From: Candidatus Methanoperedens sp.
GTDB taxonomy: Archaea > Halobacteriota > Methanosarcinia > Methanosarcinales > Methanoperedenaceae
Assembly (NCBI GenBank): GCA_023249275.1
Contig: JAHFCV010000052.1
Span: 1 to 12,800, forward strand
DNA length: 12,800 nt
Direction of reading: 5' to 3'
Shown here: piece by piece, positions 1 to 6,632 of the stretch
Numbering within the stretch: the first letter of the stretch is position 1
Layout: the number at the start of each line of letters is the position of its first letter
Position numbers and translations under genes: made by a program
Notes under the pieces: model-generated
The model's input: the letters and a program-made list of their open reading frames with translations, nothing else
What the model was told of the DNA's origin: nothing
Databases searched by the model: none

Positions 1-1
1 C

Positions 2-2506
2 CCGGCAGAGGATTATCATATCAAACTTAAGCCATTCGACGTGGTTTATGCCGACGGGGTGGACTTAAGGACTAAACCGCTAATGGAACGCAAGGAACTC
101 CTTGCGAAAGTGGCGTGGTCAGAGCACGTCCATCCCGTTAAATTCACGGTAGCAAAGGATGCCGCAATAATCCCAGCCATATTGGATCAGGCGACAAACG
201 AAGGCGCGATGGTCAAGGACATGACCAGCACCTATAACGTTCAGGGCAAAGGCTGGTGGAAGTGGAAGCGGCAGTTCGACATAGATGCAAAGGTTACTGC
301 AGTCAAGAAGGTAACCGGCGGCTACGTTTACACCTGCGAAGCCGGGGGCAAAGAGATAGGCGATACCTACGCCACCGAGAAGGAAGCGAAAGTGGGGGAC
401 ATAATAACCGTTTCAGTAGACAAGGTCACGAAAAGAGAAGGCAAAGATGGCGGGTTTACATGGTACGCACCGAAGGTCACAGCAGTAAGAAAAGACAAGA
501 CCGCCCCTGACACGGCAGCGGTTCTGGAAAAGATGGCCGCAGAGAAGAAAGTCGAGACCAATGCAGTCGATCCAGCGAAAGGACAGGAAGCGCCGGTACT
601 TGAAGGCGACTTCGTACTCCACGAACACTGGTGGGGAGAGAAGCATCATTTTGACCTGAGATTCAGAAAAATCAATAAAGAAGGCAAGGCGGTGATGATA
701 GGCTTCACGCTGTTTGCGGACAGCGAAGAAGAACTCAAGTCGAAACTCGCGAACGGCGAGAAGATCCTTGCCAAGGAGAAGGAATATCACGCACCTGAAT
801 GGCTGACGTTCCATGGAGACATCCCGCCGGGCCAGACGGGCAACCCAACAAAGAACTTCACGGCTCACATGGAAATCCGCGACAAGGGGCATTACACGTT
901 CGCAAAGCGGCAATCTGATTTCGTGGACATGACGCTTGACGGCAAAATCCTCAAAGGCCGCTATTACGTGAGGAAGGTCGCACTGAAGGATGCTAACGAA
1001 GATCCCAATAGCGGGCCGAAGCCGGGGGACAAACAACCGAGCGGTCAGGCGGGAGCTTCTGAGACCACGGCGAGCAAGGACAACAAGTGGCTCTTCTGTA
1101 AGGCAAAGGATAAGAAGGTCGATTCGGCAGACCAGGTGATGTTCGCCGATTCAACGGGCCACCAGATTGACAGTTCCAGGCTGGTTGATACCAAAGACGG
1201 TCTGCTGGTCAAGGACGCCGTAATATGCAGGGCGATGGTACTGGACTACCAGGGGAAGAAGATACTGAAGTCCCCTGAAGTCCTTGCGGAATCAATGCCC
1301 ACGATGCAGCGGATGATGGTAACGGATGAGCATCCGCGGTCGAGAGTGATAATGGACGTATCAGAGATTAAGGGCAGGGTTCTTCCGGAAACTGTCAGGC
1401 TCAAGAATGACATCGCCACGGGCGACCTGCTCATTACCGACAAAGCACTTGCTGACAAAGTCAGGAAAGGGAAGCGCGATCTGAGCCCTGGTTATTTCGC
1501 CGATATTATTGAGGAGCCTGGGACGTTCAACGACGAGCCGTATGAGGCTGCTCAAAAGAATGTCCTGTACGATCACCTGGCGGTGGTGAAGCTCGGAAGG
1601 TGCCCGACGCCAAAGTGCGGCATCGTGGATTCTGCTTATTCCGATTTACAAGAAGGAGATTTAGAAATGTTTACACAAATACAGGATGAAGCAACCCTGA
1701 CCAGCCACATGGCTGCGTATAAAGCCATGATGACGGGCATGGAGGAGATGCTTAAACAGGCGCCCGCAGCAACGCGCGGCCAGATGGTTACGCTATTGAA
1801 CAAGATGAAGTCCCTCATGGGGATTATAATGGCGCTGGGCGACTCGGACGATGCGAAATCACCCCAGTTCAACTACAACCCTGATAAAGGCAGATTATCC
1901 AGCATGATGGGCATGATGGCAGAAATGGAGCGCATGATGTCGGAGCTTCCCGAAGACCTGAAAAAGAAGATGCTGGAAATACATGACAAAATAAAGAGCA
2001 CCATGGCAGCTATGGATAGCGGAATGGCAGATTCAAGCTCATCAATTATTGATGAAAAAAAGGCAAAGGAGACAAAAGAAACAATGGCAGAGAGCATAGT
2101 AATCGATGGCGTGGGGTACACGCCTGAGATGGTAAAGAAACTCGTAGCCGATTCTGCAGCTCTCTCAGAAGCGCAGAAGGCGGCTACTGAAACCAGGAAA
2201 CTGCTTGATGCGAAGGAGGCGGCGTTCGTTGAGCAGGGCAAGACCCTTACGGCGAGCGAAGCCAATGCCGCAGCATTGCAGGCACAAATAGACGCCGTGG
2301 AGCAGGAGAGGCGGGCGCCGTTAATCAAACAGATAACGGATGCGATGCCCGTGCTCAAGGTGGATGACCTCAAAGCATGGGATATGAAGCGCCTCGTAGA
2401 CACTGTTGCAAGCATCCCCGAGGCAGTCAAGTTGAGCATGAGAGGCGGGGCAAAACCGTCAAAGAGCATCGTAGACGATGCGTATGCAAAGGTGGGTGAG
2501 AAATAA
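2..2506 (+). CDS. DNA ligase/3'-phosphoesterase/prohead protease/scaffold fusion (5' partial)
   Basis: The frame is open from base 2. A GTG at 41 gives 821 aa, but ligase motif IIIa (FDVVYADG, bases 35-58) straddles that GTG, so the true start is off the left edge. Numbering from GTG: residues 1-78 are the end of an ATP-dependent ligase nucleotidyltransferase domain (motif IV EGAMVK at 54-59, motif V WWKWK at 72-76). Residues 80-158 look like the ligase OB domain, ending in a motif VI-like RKDK at 150-153. Residues 188-312 resemble the LigD 3'-phosphoesterase domain; H196, H203, D205, R207 and H276 fit the known catalytic/metal positions. Residues 350-530 match DUF2213/S78-like capsid maturation proteases (DEHP at 429-432, LSPGY at 481-485, YDHLAVV at 510-516). 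The rest is Met-rich, then coiled coil, as in scaffolds. It lies just upstream of the capsid genes, the usual protease-scaffold position. Domain calls are from motifs by eye. Confidence 0.85.
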   Translation, partial: PAEDYHIKLKPFDVVYADGVDLRTKPLMERKELLAKVAWSEHVHPVKFTVAKDAAIIPAILDQATNEGAMVKDMTSTYNVQGKGWWKWKRQFDIDAKVTAVKKVTGGYVYTCEAGGKEIGDTYATEKEAKVGDIITVSVDKVTKREGKDGGFTWYAPKVTAVRKDKTAPDTAAVLEKMAAEKKVETNAVDPAKGQEAPVLEGDFVLHEHWWGEKHHFDLRFRKINKEGKAVMIGFTLFADSEEELKSKLANGEKILAKEKEYHAPEWLTFHGDIPPGQTGNPTKNFTAHMEIRDKGHYTFAKRQSDFVDMTLDGKILKGRYYVRKVALKDANEDPNSGPKPGDKQPSGQAGASETTASKDNKWLFCKAKDKKVDSADQVMFADSTGHQIDSSRLVDTKDGLLVKDAVICRAMVLDYQGKKILKSPEVLAESMPTMQRMMVTDEHPRSRVIMDVSEIKGRVLPETVRLKNDIATGDLLITDKALADKVRKGKRDLSPGYFADIIEEPGTFNDEPYEAAQKNVLYDHLAVVKLGRCPTPKCGIVDSAYSDLQEGDLEMFTQIQDEATLTSHMAAYKAMMTGMEEMLKQAPAATRGQMVTLLNKMKSLMGIIMALGDSDDAKSPQFNYNPDKGRLSSMMGMMAEMERMMSELPEDLKKKMLEIHDKIKSTMAAMDSGMADSSSSIIDEKKAKETKETMAESIVIDGVGYTPEMVKKLVADSAALSEAQKAATETRKLLDAKEAAFVEQGKTLTASEANAAALQAQIDAVEQERRAPLIKQITDAMPVLKVDDLKAWDMKRLVDTVASIPEAVKLSMRGGAKPSKSIVDDAYAKVGEK
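1653..1669 (+). promoter_or_regulatory. Internal Shine-Dalgarno plus ATG inside the protease-scaffold gene
   Basis: GAAGGAG lies 7-8 nt before the in-frame ATG at 1667. It is one of the best ribosome-binding sites in the window, yet it sits deep inside an open frame at the protease/scaffold boundary. Confidence 0.55.
1667..2506 (+). CDS. Candidate internally initiated scaffold protein (in frame)
   Basis: An ATG at 1667 is in frame with the large fusion (residue 543) and directly follows the protease domain. It is preceded by a strong ribosome-binding site, AAGGAG at 1654-1659, with good spacing. Initiation here would give a 279-aa protein lacking ligase, phosphoesterase and protease domains: a Met-rich helical segment followed by a coiled coil rich in Ala, Glu and Lys. 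This is the arrangement of phage lambda C/Nu3, where scaffold is made from an in-frame start inside the protease gene. A second candidate start, ATG 2084 (140 aa), has AAAGGAG at 2065-2071, but its 12-nt spacing is long. Separate initiation is inferred from the sequence only. Confidence 0.55.
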   Translation: MFTQIQDEATLTSHMAAYKAMMTGMEEMLKQAPAATRGQMVTLLNKMKSLMGIIMALGDSDDAKSPQFNYNPDKGRLSSMMGMMAEMERMMSELPEDLKKKMLEIHDKIKSTMAAMDSGMADSSSSIIDEKKAKETKETMAESIVIDGVGYTPEMVKKLVADSAALSEAQKAATETRKLLDAKEAAFVEQGKTLTASEANAAALQAQIDAVEQERRAPLIKQITDAMPVLKVDDLKAWDMKRLVDTVASIPEAVKLSMRGGAKPSKSIVDDAYAKVGEK

Positions 2507-3339
2507 TGTCCAACAATCCAGTGAACGTAGAGGAACTCGGGAGCGGTATAGGCACAAAGAGAGCCGCCGCAGCAATAGCGTTCCGCGATGCGGTTGAGCG
2601 CAAAGGCGCAATCACCATCGGAAAACACATGGAGAAAATAATCGACGATTGCCAGGCCGCATGGGCGGCGGCAGCAAACGTCACGGCAACAGCCGATGCA
2701 GCAGCCAGGAAGGTCAATGCCAAAGGCGCAAAGCTGGTAATCGCCGCAGCTTTCACAACCGGTTTAGTCGCAACACGCGACTTCGCGGCGATTGATCTCT
2801 CAGGACACAAGTACATCGGGTTCTGGATAAAGTCCGATATCGCAGTGGGAGCGAACGTGCTGCAACTCGTATTAGACGAGACGGCGGCATGTGCAAGCCC
2901 GGATGAGACATTGAACATCCCGGCGCTCGCTGCTGGCGTATGGAGATACGTCAGACTTGCAGTAATAGGACTGAGCACGACCAGGGATGCAGCAATCTCC
3001 GTGGGCATAAATGCCGCAAACGACCCGGGCGCAGCGACCCTGTTCGTGGATGACATCAGGGCGGGTAACGAATACCTCGGCGTAGCGGACGAAATGCAGG
3101 ACAAGGATGCATACGCCCAGTACGACCCTGTGCACATCATAGACCAGGGCAAAGCCGAAGTCGGTCTTGCAGGGACAGCCCTATCGGGCCAGTACCTCGA
3201 ACCTGTAGGTAACGGCAAGTTCGCCGTGAGCACAAACGGCGTTGCTGGGCAGGACGGAATGAAGACCATAAACAGCAGGATGGTGGCGGTTGAGGACCAG
3301 CCAACTGAAAACGGCACAGTGCCAGCAAGGATGGTGTGA
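2506..3339 (+). CDS. Putative head decoration/fibre protein
   Basis: A 277-aa protein whose ATG overlaps the previous stop by one base (TAATG), implying translational coupling; GGTGGGTGAG just upstream is a suitable ribosome-binding site. The first 60 residues are helical and Ala-rich. Residues about 60-188 read as a beta-sandwich resembling carbohydrate-binding or jelly-roll modules (for example YIGFWIKSD at 103-111 and a terminal TLFVDDIRAG). The last 75 residues look like a small capsid-decoration domain, with a Gly-rich strand pattern following GTALSG. Its place between protease-scaffold and major capsid protein is the usual one for a decoration or head-fibre protein. I do not recognise a specific family, so the role is inferred from position and fold impression. 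Confidence 0.6.
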   Translation: MSNNPVNVEELGSGIGTKRAAAAIAFRDAVERKGAITIGKHMEKIIDDCQAAWAAAANVTATADAAARKVNAKGAKLVIAAAFTTGLVATRDFAAIDLSGHKYIGFWIKSDIAVGANVLQLVLDETAACASPDETLNIPALAAGVWRYVRLAVIGLSTTRDAAISVGINAANDPGAATLFVDDIRAGNEYLGVADEMQDKDAYAQYDPVHIIDQGKAEVGLAGTALSGQYLEPVGNGKFAVSTNGVAGQDGMKTINSRMVAVEDQPTENGTVPARMV

Positions 3340-3341
3340 AA

Positions 3342-4238
3342 ATGATACAGAATGACGGGCTCTCAATCCCGGATAAATACCTGGAAGAGTGGAGCAGAGA
3401 AATAGAAAGATGGGTAAACCCACGTCTGGACAATCTGTTTGCAAGGAACGTCCTTACATTCAGAAAGGTGGACGAAAGTGTACAGATCGACGTTGTGGCA
3501 GAATACGAAAAGACCGGACCGGGTGCGAAGATTGTAGCAAAGGGCTCCACCCCAACCGGAAAGACGGGCATAAAGCAGACCACGAACAAGCAGGACATAT
3601 ACCAGTTCATGGACTGGTTCAGCGTCCATGAGAAGGATCTCAAATCAGACCCGAAGATGTTCAACCGGCAGGTGGACATGTGCCTCAAGAACATTCACAG
3701 GCTTGAGGACAACATCACCATAAACGGGGAAACAACACTGGGGCTCAACGGCATAGTCCAGGCCGCGCAGGCTAATACCAATGGCAATATCGGCGCAGCA
3801 GAGAACAACGGTATCTGGGGAAGCGGAACGCAAGACCCGCATGCGGACATTGTCGCCGCCCTGGAGCTTATTGACGGGCAGTTTGACGACAGCACGTTAT
3901 TCCTTGCGGGGAAGAAAAGCGATCTCGGAAAGTTGTCCAATCTGGACAGCCAGAGGCAGCCATACTGGAAGACGATAGCCACGCTGTTCGGATACACAGA
4001 GCAGGACAGGCCATACAAGACGTGGCTGAGGAGAAACGACAACTTCACAGCAGGAAAGGTCTACATCATAGCCAAGGATCCCGATGCGGCAGAGTTCGTG
4101 GTGAGCGAGAACCCGTACCCCGACAGGCTGCCGAAAGCCGCAGGCGGGAACTTCCCTGTAGAGATGAAAGGCTGGGCAGTGCCGAGGATATACAAGAACG
4201 AAGGCTTCGTAGAGATAGAGGTAGGAACCACCGCATAA
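3342..4238 (+). CDS. Major capsid protein (HK97-fold, probable)
   Basis: About 298-300 aa. Translation can start at ATG 3342 or at GTG 3336, which overlaps the previous stop (GTGA); ATG is preferred. The N-terminal segment (SIPDKYLEEWSREIERWVNP) followed by a basic region and an acidic/beta 'E-loop'-like stretch, then the alternating alpha/beta C-terminal half ending IEVGTTA, fits encapsulin-like HK97-fold capsid proteins. Length and position (after protease-scaffold and decoration protein, before connector genes) also fit. A strong terminator directly follows, consistent with a highly expressed structural gene whose transcript level is set separately from downstream genes. There is no unique motif for this fold, so the assignment rests on context plus overall sequence character. 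Confidence 0.75.
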   Translation: MIQNDGLSIPDKYLEEWSREIERWVNPRLDNLFARNVLTFRKVDESVQIDVVAEYEKTGPGAKIVAKGSTPTGKTGIKQTTNKQDIYQFMDWFSVHEKDLKSDPKMFNRQVDMCLKNIHRLEDNITINGETTLGLNGIVQAAQANTNGNIGAAENNGIWGSGTQDPHADIVAALELIDGQFDDSTLFLAGKKSDLGKLSNLDSQRQPYWKTIATLFGYTEQDRPYKTWLRRNDNFTAGKVYIIAKDPDAAEFVVSENPYPDRLPKAAGGNFPVEMKGWAVPRIYKNEGFVEIEVGTTA

Positions 4239-4259
4239 GTGGTTTCTCTCTTTTTTTTT
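4224..4259 (+). terminator. Hairpin/poly-T terminator overlapping the capsid gene stop
   Basis: An 8-bp stem (4224-4231 with 4239-4246, one G-T pair) encloses a 7-base loop, followed by TCTC and nine T residues (4251-4259). The capsid stop codon TAA (4236-4238) lies in the loop, so a terminating ribosome would mask the stem. Archaeal termination mainly needs the U tract, so the site should work either way, probably partially, because the next gene has no visible promoter. Confidence 0.75.
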
Positions 4260-4275
4260 GAAGCAGGAAGGTACA

Positions 4276-4596
4276 ATGCCCGGAGACCTTGAGGTACTTA
4301 GCCAGCAGATCACCGACTTGAAGGAAGTAGTTGAGCTGCGATTCGGCGCCCTGGAGAAAAAGATCGATGATGATAGAGATAACTGCCAGAAATTGTGTGT
4401 GACGATGATAGGGCACGCACATGAGAAGGCAACCGAGGCGCACGGCAGACTCGATGAACAGGCGAAGGACCTCAAAGACCTGGATAAGAGAATCGACAAA
4501 GTGAGCAACTGGCAGTATAAAGCAGCAGGGGCATTGCTCGTGGTCTCACTCCTTGCAGCCATTATACTTCCAAAGCTCATCGACAAAGTGTGGTGA
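4276..4596 (+). CDS. XhlA-like coiled-coil/transmembrane protein (possible lysis accessory)
   Basis: A 106-aa protein. ATG 4276 is chosen over an in-frame TTG at 4258 because the TTG sits in the terminator T-run while ATG follows GGAAGG. Residues 5-78 form a long charged amphipathic coil with heptad spacing of Leu/Ile/Val; residues 83-100 are a single hydrophobic transmembrane segment; the tail is short and basic (LPKLIDKVW). This architecture matches XhlA-type haemolysin/holin-accessory proteins of tailed phages. It stands immediately before another small membrane protein, which strengthens a membrane-active pair. A structural or superinfection role is possible; no enzyme motif is seen. Confidence 0.6.
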   Translation: MPGDLEVLSQQITDLKEVVELRFGALEKKIDDDRDNCQKLCVTMIGHAHEKATEAHGRLDEQAKDLKDLDKRIDKVSNWQYKAAGALLVVSLLAAIILPKLIDKVW

Positions 4597-4600
4597 AACA

Positions 4601-4900
4601 ATGGAAATAGTAATCTTAATCGCGGCGGCAGGCGCCGTAGGCGGGCTCATAAAGAGCTTAGTAGAACAGAAAGGAGCAGTTGCATTACCAAGAATTGAGA
4701 TGGCACAGGATGGCACAAAGTACATCCACCTTGGTGGAGCTGCGAACCTGGTGCTCGGGGCGGCAATGGCTGTATTAACAGCGACTACACCAGCCACGGC
4801 AGTGTTTGCAGGCATATCGTCAGCATTCCTTGCGGAAAAGGCTCTTGAAAGGGTAAAAGACTTGCCATTACCGGTGATGAGTCCGGGAAAAGGGAACTAA
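4601..4900 (+). CDS. Small membrane protein, holin-like
   Basis: A 99-aa protein starting at ATG 4601, four bases after the upstream stop; an in-frame upstream extension would run inside the previous gene and is not needed. Residues 2-20 form a first hydrophobic segment (IVILIAAAGAVGG), followed by a polar stretch and a long Ala/Gly/Val-rich hydrophobic region at about 45-75, then a basic tail. Two membrane passes with small residues and a charged C-terminus are typical of holins, and the preceding gene is XhlA-like. I recognise no conserved family motif. A virion membrane or assembly function cannot be excluded. Confidence 0.55.
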   Translation: MEIVILIAAAGAVGGLIKSLVEQKGAVALPRIEMAQDGTKYIHLGGAANLVLGAAMAVLTATTPATAVFAGISSAFLAEKALERVKDLPLPVMSPGKGN

Positions 4901-4928
4901 GGCAAAGTCGCGAAGAGATGATCCTGTG

Positions 4929-5042
4929 ATGGCGGATGAACCGGTAGTAAAGGTCAAACTGGTCGAGCCAAACAAGGTGAAGATCAGCTTCAGAGAGCCG
5001 GATAAAGTAAAACAGGATTTATTACAGGTGGCGGGAACATGA
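4929..5042 (+). CDS. Small ORF, 37 aa, translationally coupled
   Basis: The 37-aa product begins MADEPVVKVKLVEPNKVK and is rich in Lys/Val/Glu with beta-hairpin-like alternation. Its TGA overlaps the ATG of the next gene (ATGA, 5039-5042), and it fills an otherwise unexplained 138-base gap between tightly packed genes. A purine-rich AAGAGATGA stretch lies upstream of its ATG. The ATGA overlap and codon use similar to its neighbours are the only support; the function is unknown. Confidence 0.5.
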   Translation: MADEPVVKVKLVEPNKVKISFREPDKVKQDLLQVAGT

Positions 5043-5320
5043 GAGAATATGACGCTGGGGAGACTGCATACATTGAGATCGAAACACGGGACAAGTACGA
5101 CATTTTAGAAGACCCCAGTTCAGTGACTGTAGACATATTCGATACTGACGGGGTCAAGGTATCTACCGGGTCGGCTACCAGAGAGGGTACAGGCAATTAT
5201 TTCTATACATACACGATCCCGGCAACTGCTGTCAGCGGAGGCACATACACCACAAAGGCGACAGTAATAAACAGTTCAGATTTCGTCACAATCAAAAGAG
5301 CGCGCTTTAGGGTGAGATGA
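5039..5320 (+). CDS. Ig-like beta-sandwich small virion protein (putative)
   Basis: A 93-aa protein with GGTGGCGGG just before its ATG. The sequence alternates beta strands: an AYIEIETRD strand, SVTVDIFDTDG, a GTGNYFYTYTIP strand, GGTYTTKATV, and a final FVTIKRARFRVR strand. This is the pattern of small Ig/FN3-like domains found as stalk, decoration or connector proteins in tailed viruses. It overlaps the preceding small ORF and is followed four bases later by a gp36-like connector gene, so a head-completion or virion-surface role is likely. The exact role is not deducible. Confidence 0.55.
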   Translation: MREYDAGETAYIEIETRDKYDILEDPSSVTVDIFDTDGVKVSTGSATREGTGNYFYTYTIPATAVSGGTYTTKATVINSSDFVTIKRARFRVR

Positions 5321-5324
5321 CAAG

Positions 5325-5693
5325 ATGTACTCCACCGTAGATGAGATCAGGGAGATATTCGAAGAGAACGACATCGGCAACGAAGCGGTGATAACCGACG
5401 CGGAGATAATCAAGATCATAACAGGCGTTGATTCAGAAATCGATGCCGCCTTATACAGAAGGTACACGACGCCGTTCGCTGACAAGCCGCAGTTAATACA
5501 GAAAATCAGCAAGTTCAAGAGCACTGCGCAGGCGATGCGGGATATACAGCGCGGCTCAAACGGCGCGCTCATAAAACCGGAAGTGATGAACTACTACGAG
5601 AAGAAGGGGGAAGCGCTGTTAGAAGACCTGAGAACCGGGCGGCTTGAAATAGCAGGAAGCCGGAGATTGCAGATGGCGGCGACCACGCATTAA
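5325..5693 (+). CDS. DUF1320/gp36-like head-tail connector protein
   Basis: A 122-aa protein with GGTGAGATGA directly upstream. It matches the DUF1320 (phage Mu gp36-like) head-tail adaptor pattern: MYSTVDEIREIF at the start, an acidic turn with TDAEI, the signature DSEIDAALYRRYTTPF near residues 36-51, then helices beginning PQLIQKISKF and a helical C-terminal part (YYEKKGEALLEDLRTGRLEI). These proteins form a ring connecting portal to tail. The length is within the family's usual range and the position, after the capsid genes and before tail genes, is as expected. Confidence 0.8.
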   Translation: MYSTVDEIREIFEENDIGNEAVITDAEIIKIITGVDSEIDAALYRRYTTPFADKPQLIQKISKFKSTAQAMRDIQRGSNGALIKPEVMNYYEKKGEALLEDLRTGRLEIAGSRRLQMAATTH

Positions 5694-5707
5694 GAGCATG
5701 AAAGGTT

Positions 5708-6430
5708 ATGGCACTGGAAGTTAAACATTTCGAACTGAATGGAATAAACCTTGCGCAGTTCACATACAGTATCACTGATTCCCAGGAGCCTGAGACAGAT
5801 ACAATCCCCAACATGGGGAATGAGAACAGGCAGTTTTCCAAAGATGACAGAGGATTAAGGACGATAACCTGGGAAGGATATGTCAGCAATGACGAGACAT
5901 ACCTGAACCTGAGGAAGGCACTGTTCGATAATACAATGAAAGTCCTGAAGCTTCATCCTGAAAGGAAGATAACGCTGCTATCACTGGGCTTCAAAAAGAG
6001 ACTGGATGTGAATAAGCCAGAAGACAGCAAGATGACAATAACAATGCTGGCGGCGGACACAAGGGAATACAGTACAGTACGGGCATCCGCCACAGTGGCA
6101 TTAACGTCATCACCAGCGGACATTCAGCTAACGACAAAAGGACGTGCGTCAACGACGCCCGAATGGACGCTAACTGCTATCGAAACTATCATAAATCCAG
6201 CGATAAGCAATGGGGCAGACAGGATGGAGTGGTACGGGACGCTTAATCCGGGCGATGTCATGGTCGTATCGAAGGATGGCGCAGTATCAATAAACGGCAG
6301 CAGGTCGGGCAACATAAGCGGCACAGTGCCTGAGGCGGATGCAGGGGAGAATACATTCGTTTACAGCGACGACCCAGGTTCGAGCCATAACTGCACGATA
6401 GAGGTAAGTTGGAATGATGCTTATTACTGA
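5708..6430 (+). CDS. Distal-tail (Dit)/Sipho_tail-like protein
   Basis: A 240-aa protein with GAAAGGT upstream of ATG 5708. The N-terminal half (VKHFELNGINLAQFTYSI, then DDRGLRTITWEGYV) resembles the Dit N-terminal beta domain. The C-terminal half has the familiar pattern of this family: PAISNGADRMEWYGTL, NPGDVMVVSKDG, INGSRSG, then an ENTFVYSDDPG turn and a final VSWNDAYY strand. Such proteins form the hexameric hub at the tail tip or related tail rings. It is unusual that the gene lies before the tail tube and tape-measure genes rather than after the latter, so a tail-terminator or neck-ring role is an alternative. It is the last GC-richer gene before the AT-rich island. Confidence 0.6.
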   Translation: MALEVKHFELNGINLAQFTYSITDSQEPETDTIPNMGNENRQFSKDDRGLRTITWEGYVSNDETYLNLRKALFDNTMKVLKLHPERKITLLSLGFKKRLDVNKPEDSKMTITMLAADTREYSTVRASATVALTSSPADIQLTTKGRASTTPEWTLTAIETIINPAISNGADRMEWYGTLNPGDVMVVSKDGAVSINGSRSGNISGTVPEADAGENTFVYSDDPGSSHNCTIEVSWNDAYY

Positions 6431-6562
6431 GGTTATTATTAGCCCAAAATTTTAACTCCCAAATCGGGCCCCAAAACATTCCGTAAGTGATATTGTTTTG
6501 AAAGTGATGATAAATCGTTGCTTTTTTCGCTTTGAACCATGAAAAACTTAGATTTTCTTCTC

Positions 6563-6582
6563 ACCATCAACAACCATCAACA
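6563..6582 (+). repeat. Tandem 10-bp direct repeat, candidate operator
   Basis: The unit ACCATCAACA occurs twice head to tail, about one helical turn apart and 22 bases before the TATA box of the DGQHR/RHH gene. Ribbon-helix-helix proteins commonly bind such repeats in successive turns, and the downstream gene has an RHH-like N-terminus. Autoregulation is inferred. Confidence 0.45.
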
Positions 6583-6603
6583 AACATATACAAAATACAA
6601 ACC

Positions 6604-6611
6604 TTTAAATA
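6604..6611 (+). promoter_or_regulatory. Archaeal TATA-box promoter, leaderless
   Basis: TTTAAATA is centred about 25 bases before ATG 6633, so transcription should begin at or next to the start codon. No ribosome-binding site precedes the ATG, which agrees with a leaderless transcript. An adenine-rich stretch upstream could serve as BRE. Confidence 0.7.
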
Positions 6612-6632
6612 ATAGCAAAACAATTGATAATT

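Larger units (their letters stand above)
6431..6632. other. AT-rich intergenic region upstream of the DGQHR gene
   Basis: No gene is supported here. It contains a GCCC/GGGC-flanked segment at 6442-6469, a repeat AAGTGAT at 6485-6491 and 6502-6508, a T6 run at 6522-6527 that may serve as a weak archaeal terminator for the upstream operon, the 10-bp tandem repeat at 6563-6582, and the promoter at 6604-6611. Base composition shifts from about half GC to strongly AT-rich within this stretch. Confidence 0.6.

Noticed and set aside
41..43. GTG as start of the first gene
   Set aside because: The frame is open to base 2 and ligase motif IIIa begins before this GTG, so it is internal.
2427..3317. 296-codon open frame on the minus strand
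   Set aside because: It lies antisense to the decoration gene, has no ribosome-binding site or recognisable domains, and reflects codon bias of the + strand gene. The minus-strand frame at 1873-2628 is rejected for the same reason.
4258..4275. TTG start extending the XhlA-like protein by six residues
   Set aside because: The TTG is part of the terminator T-run; the ATG at 4276 has a proper ribosome-binding site.
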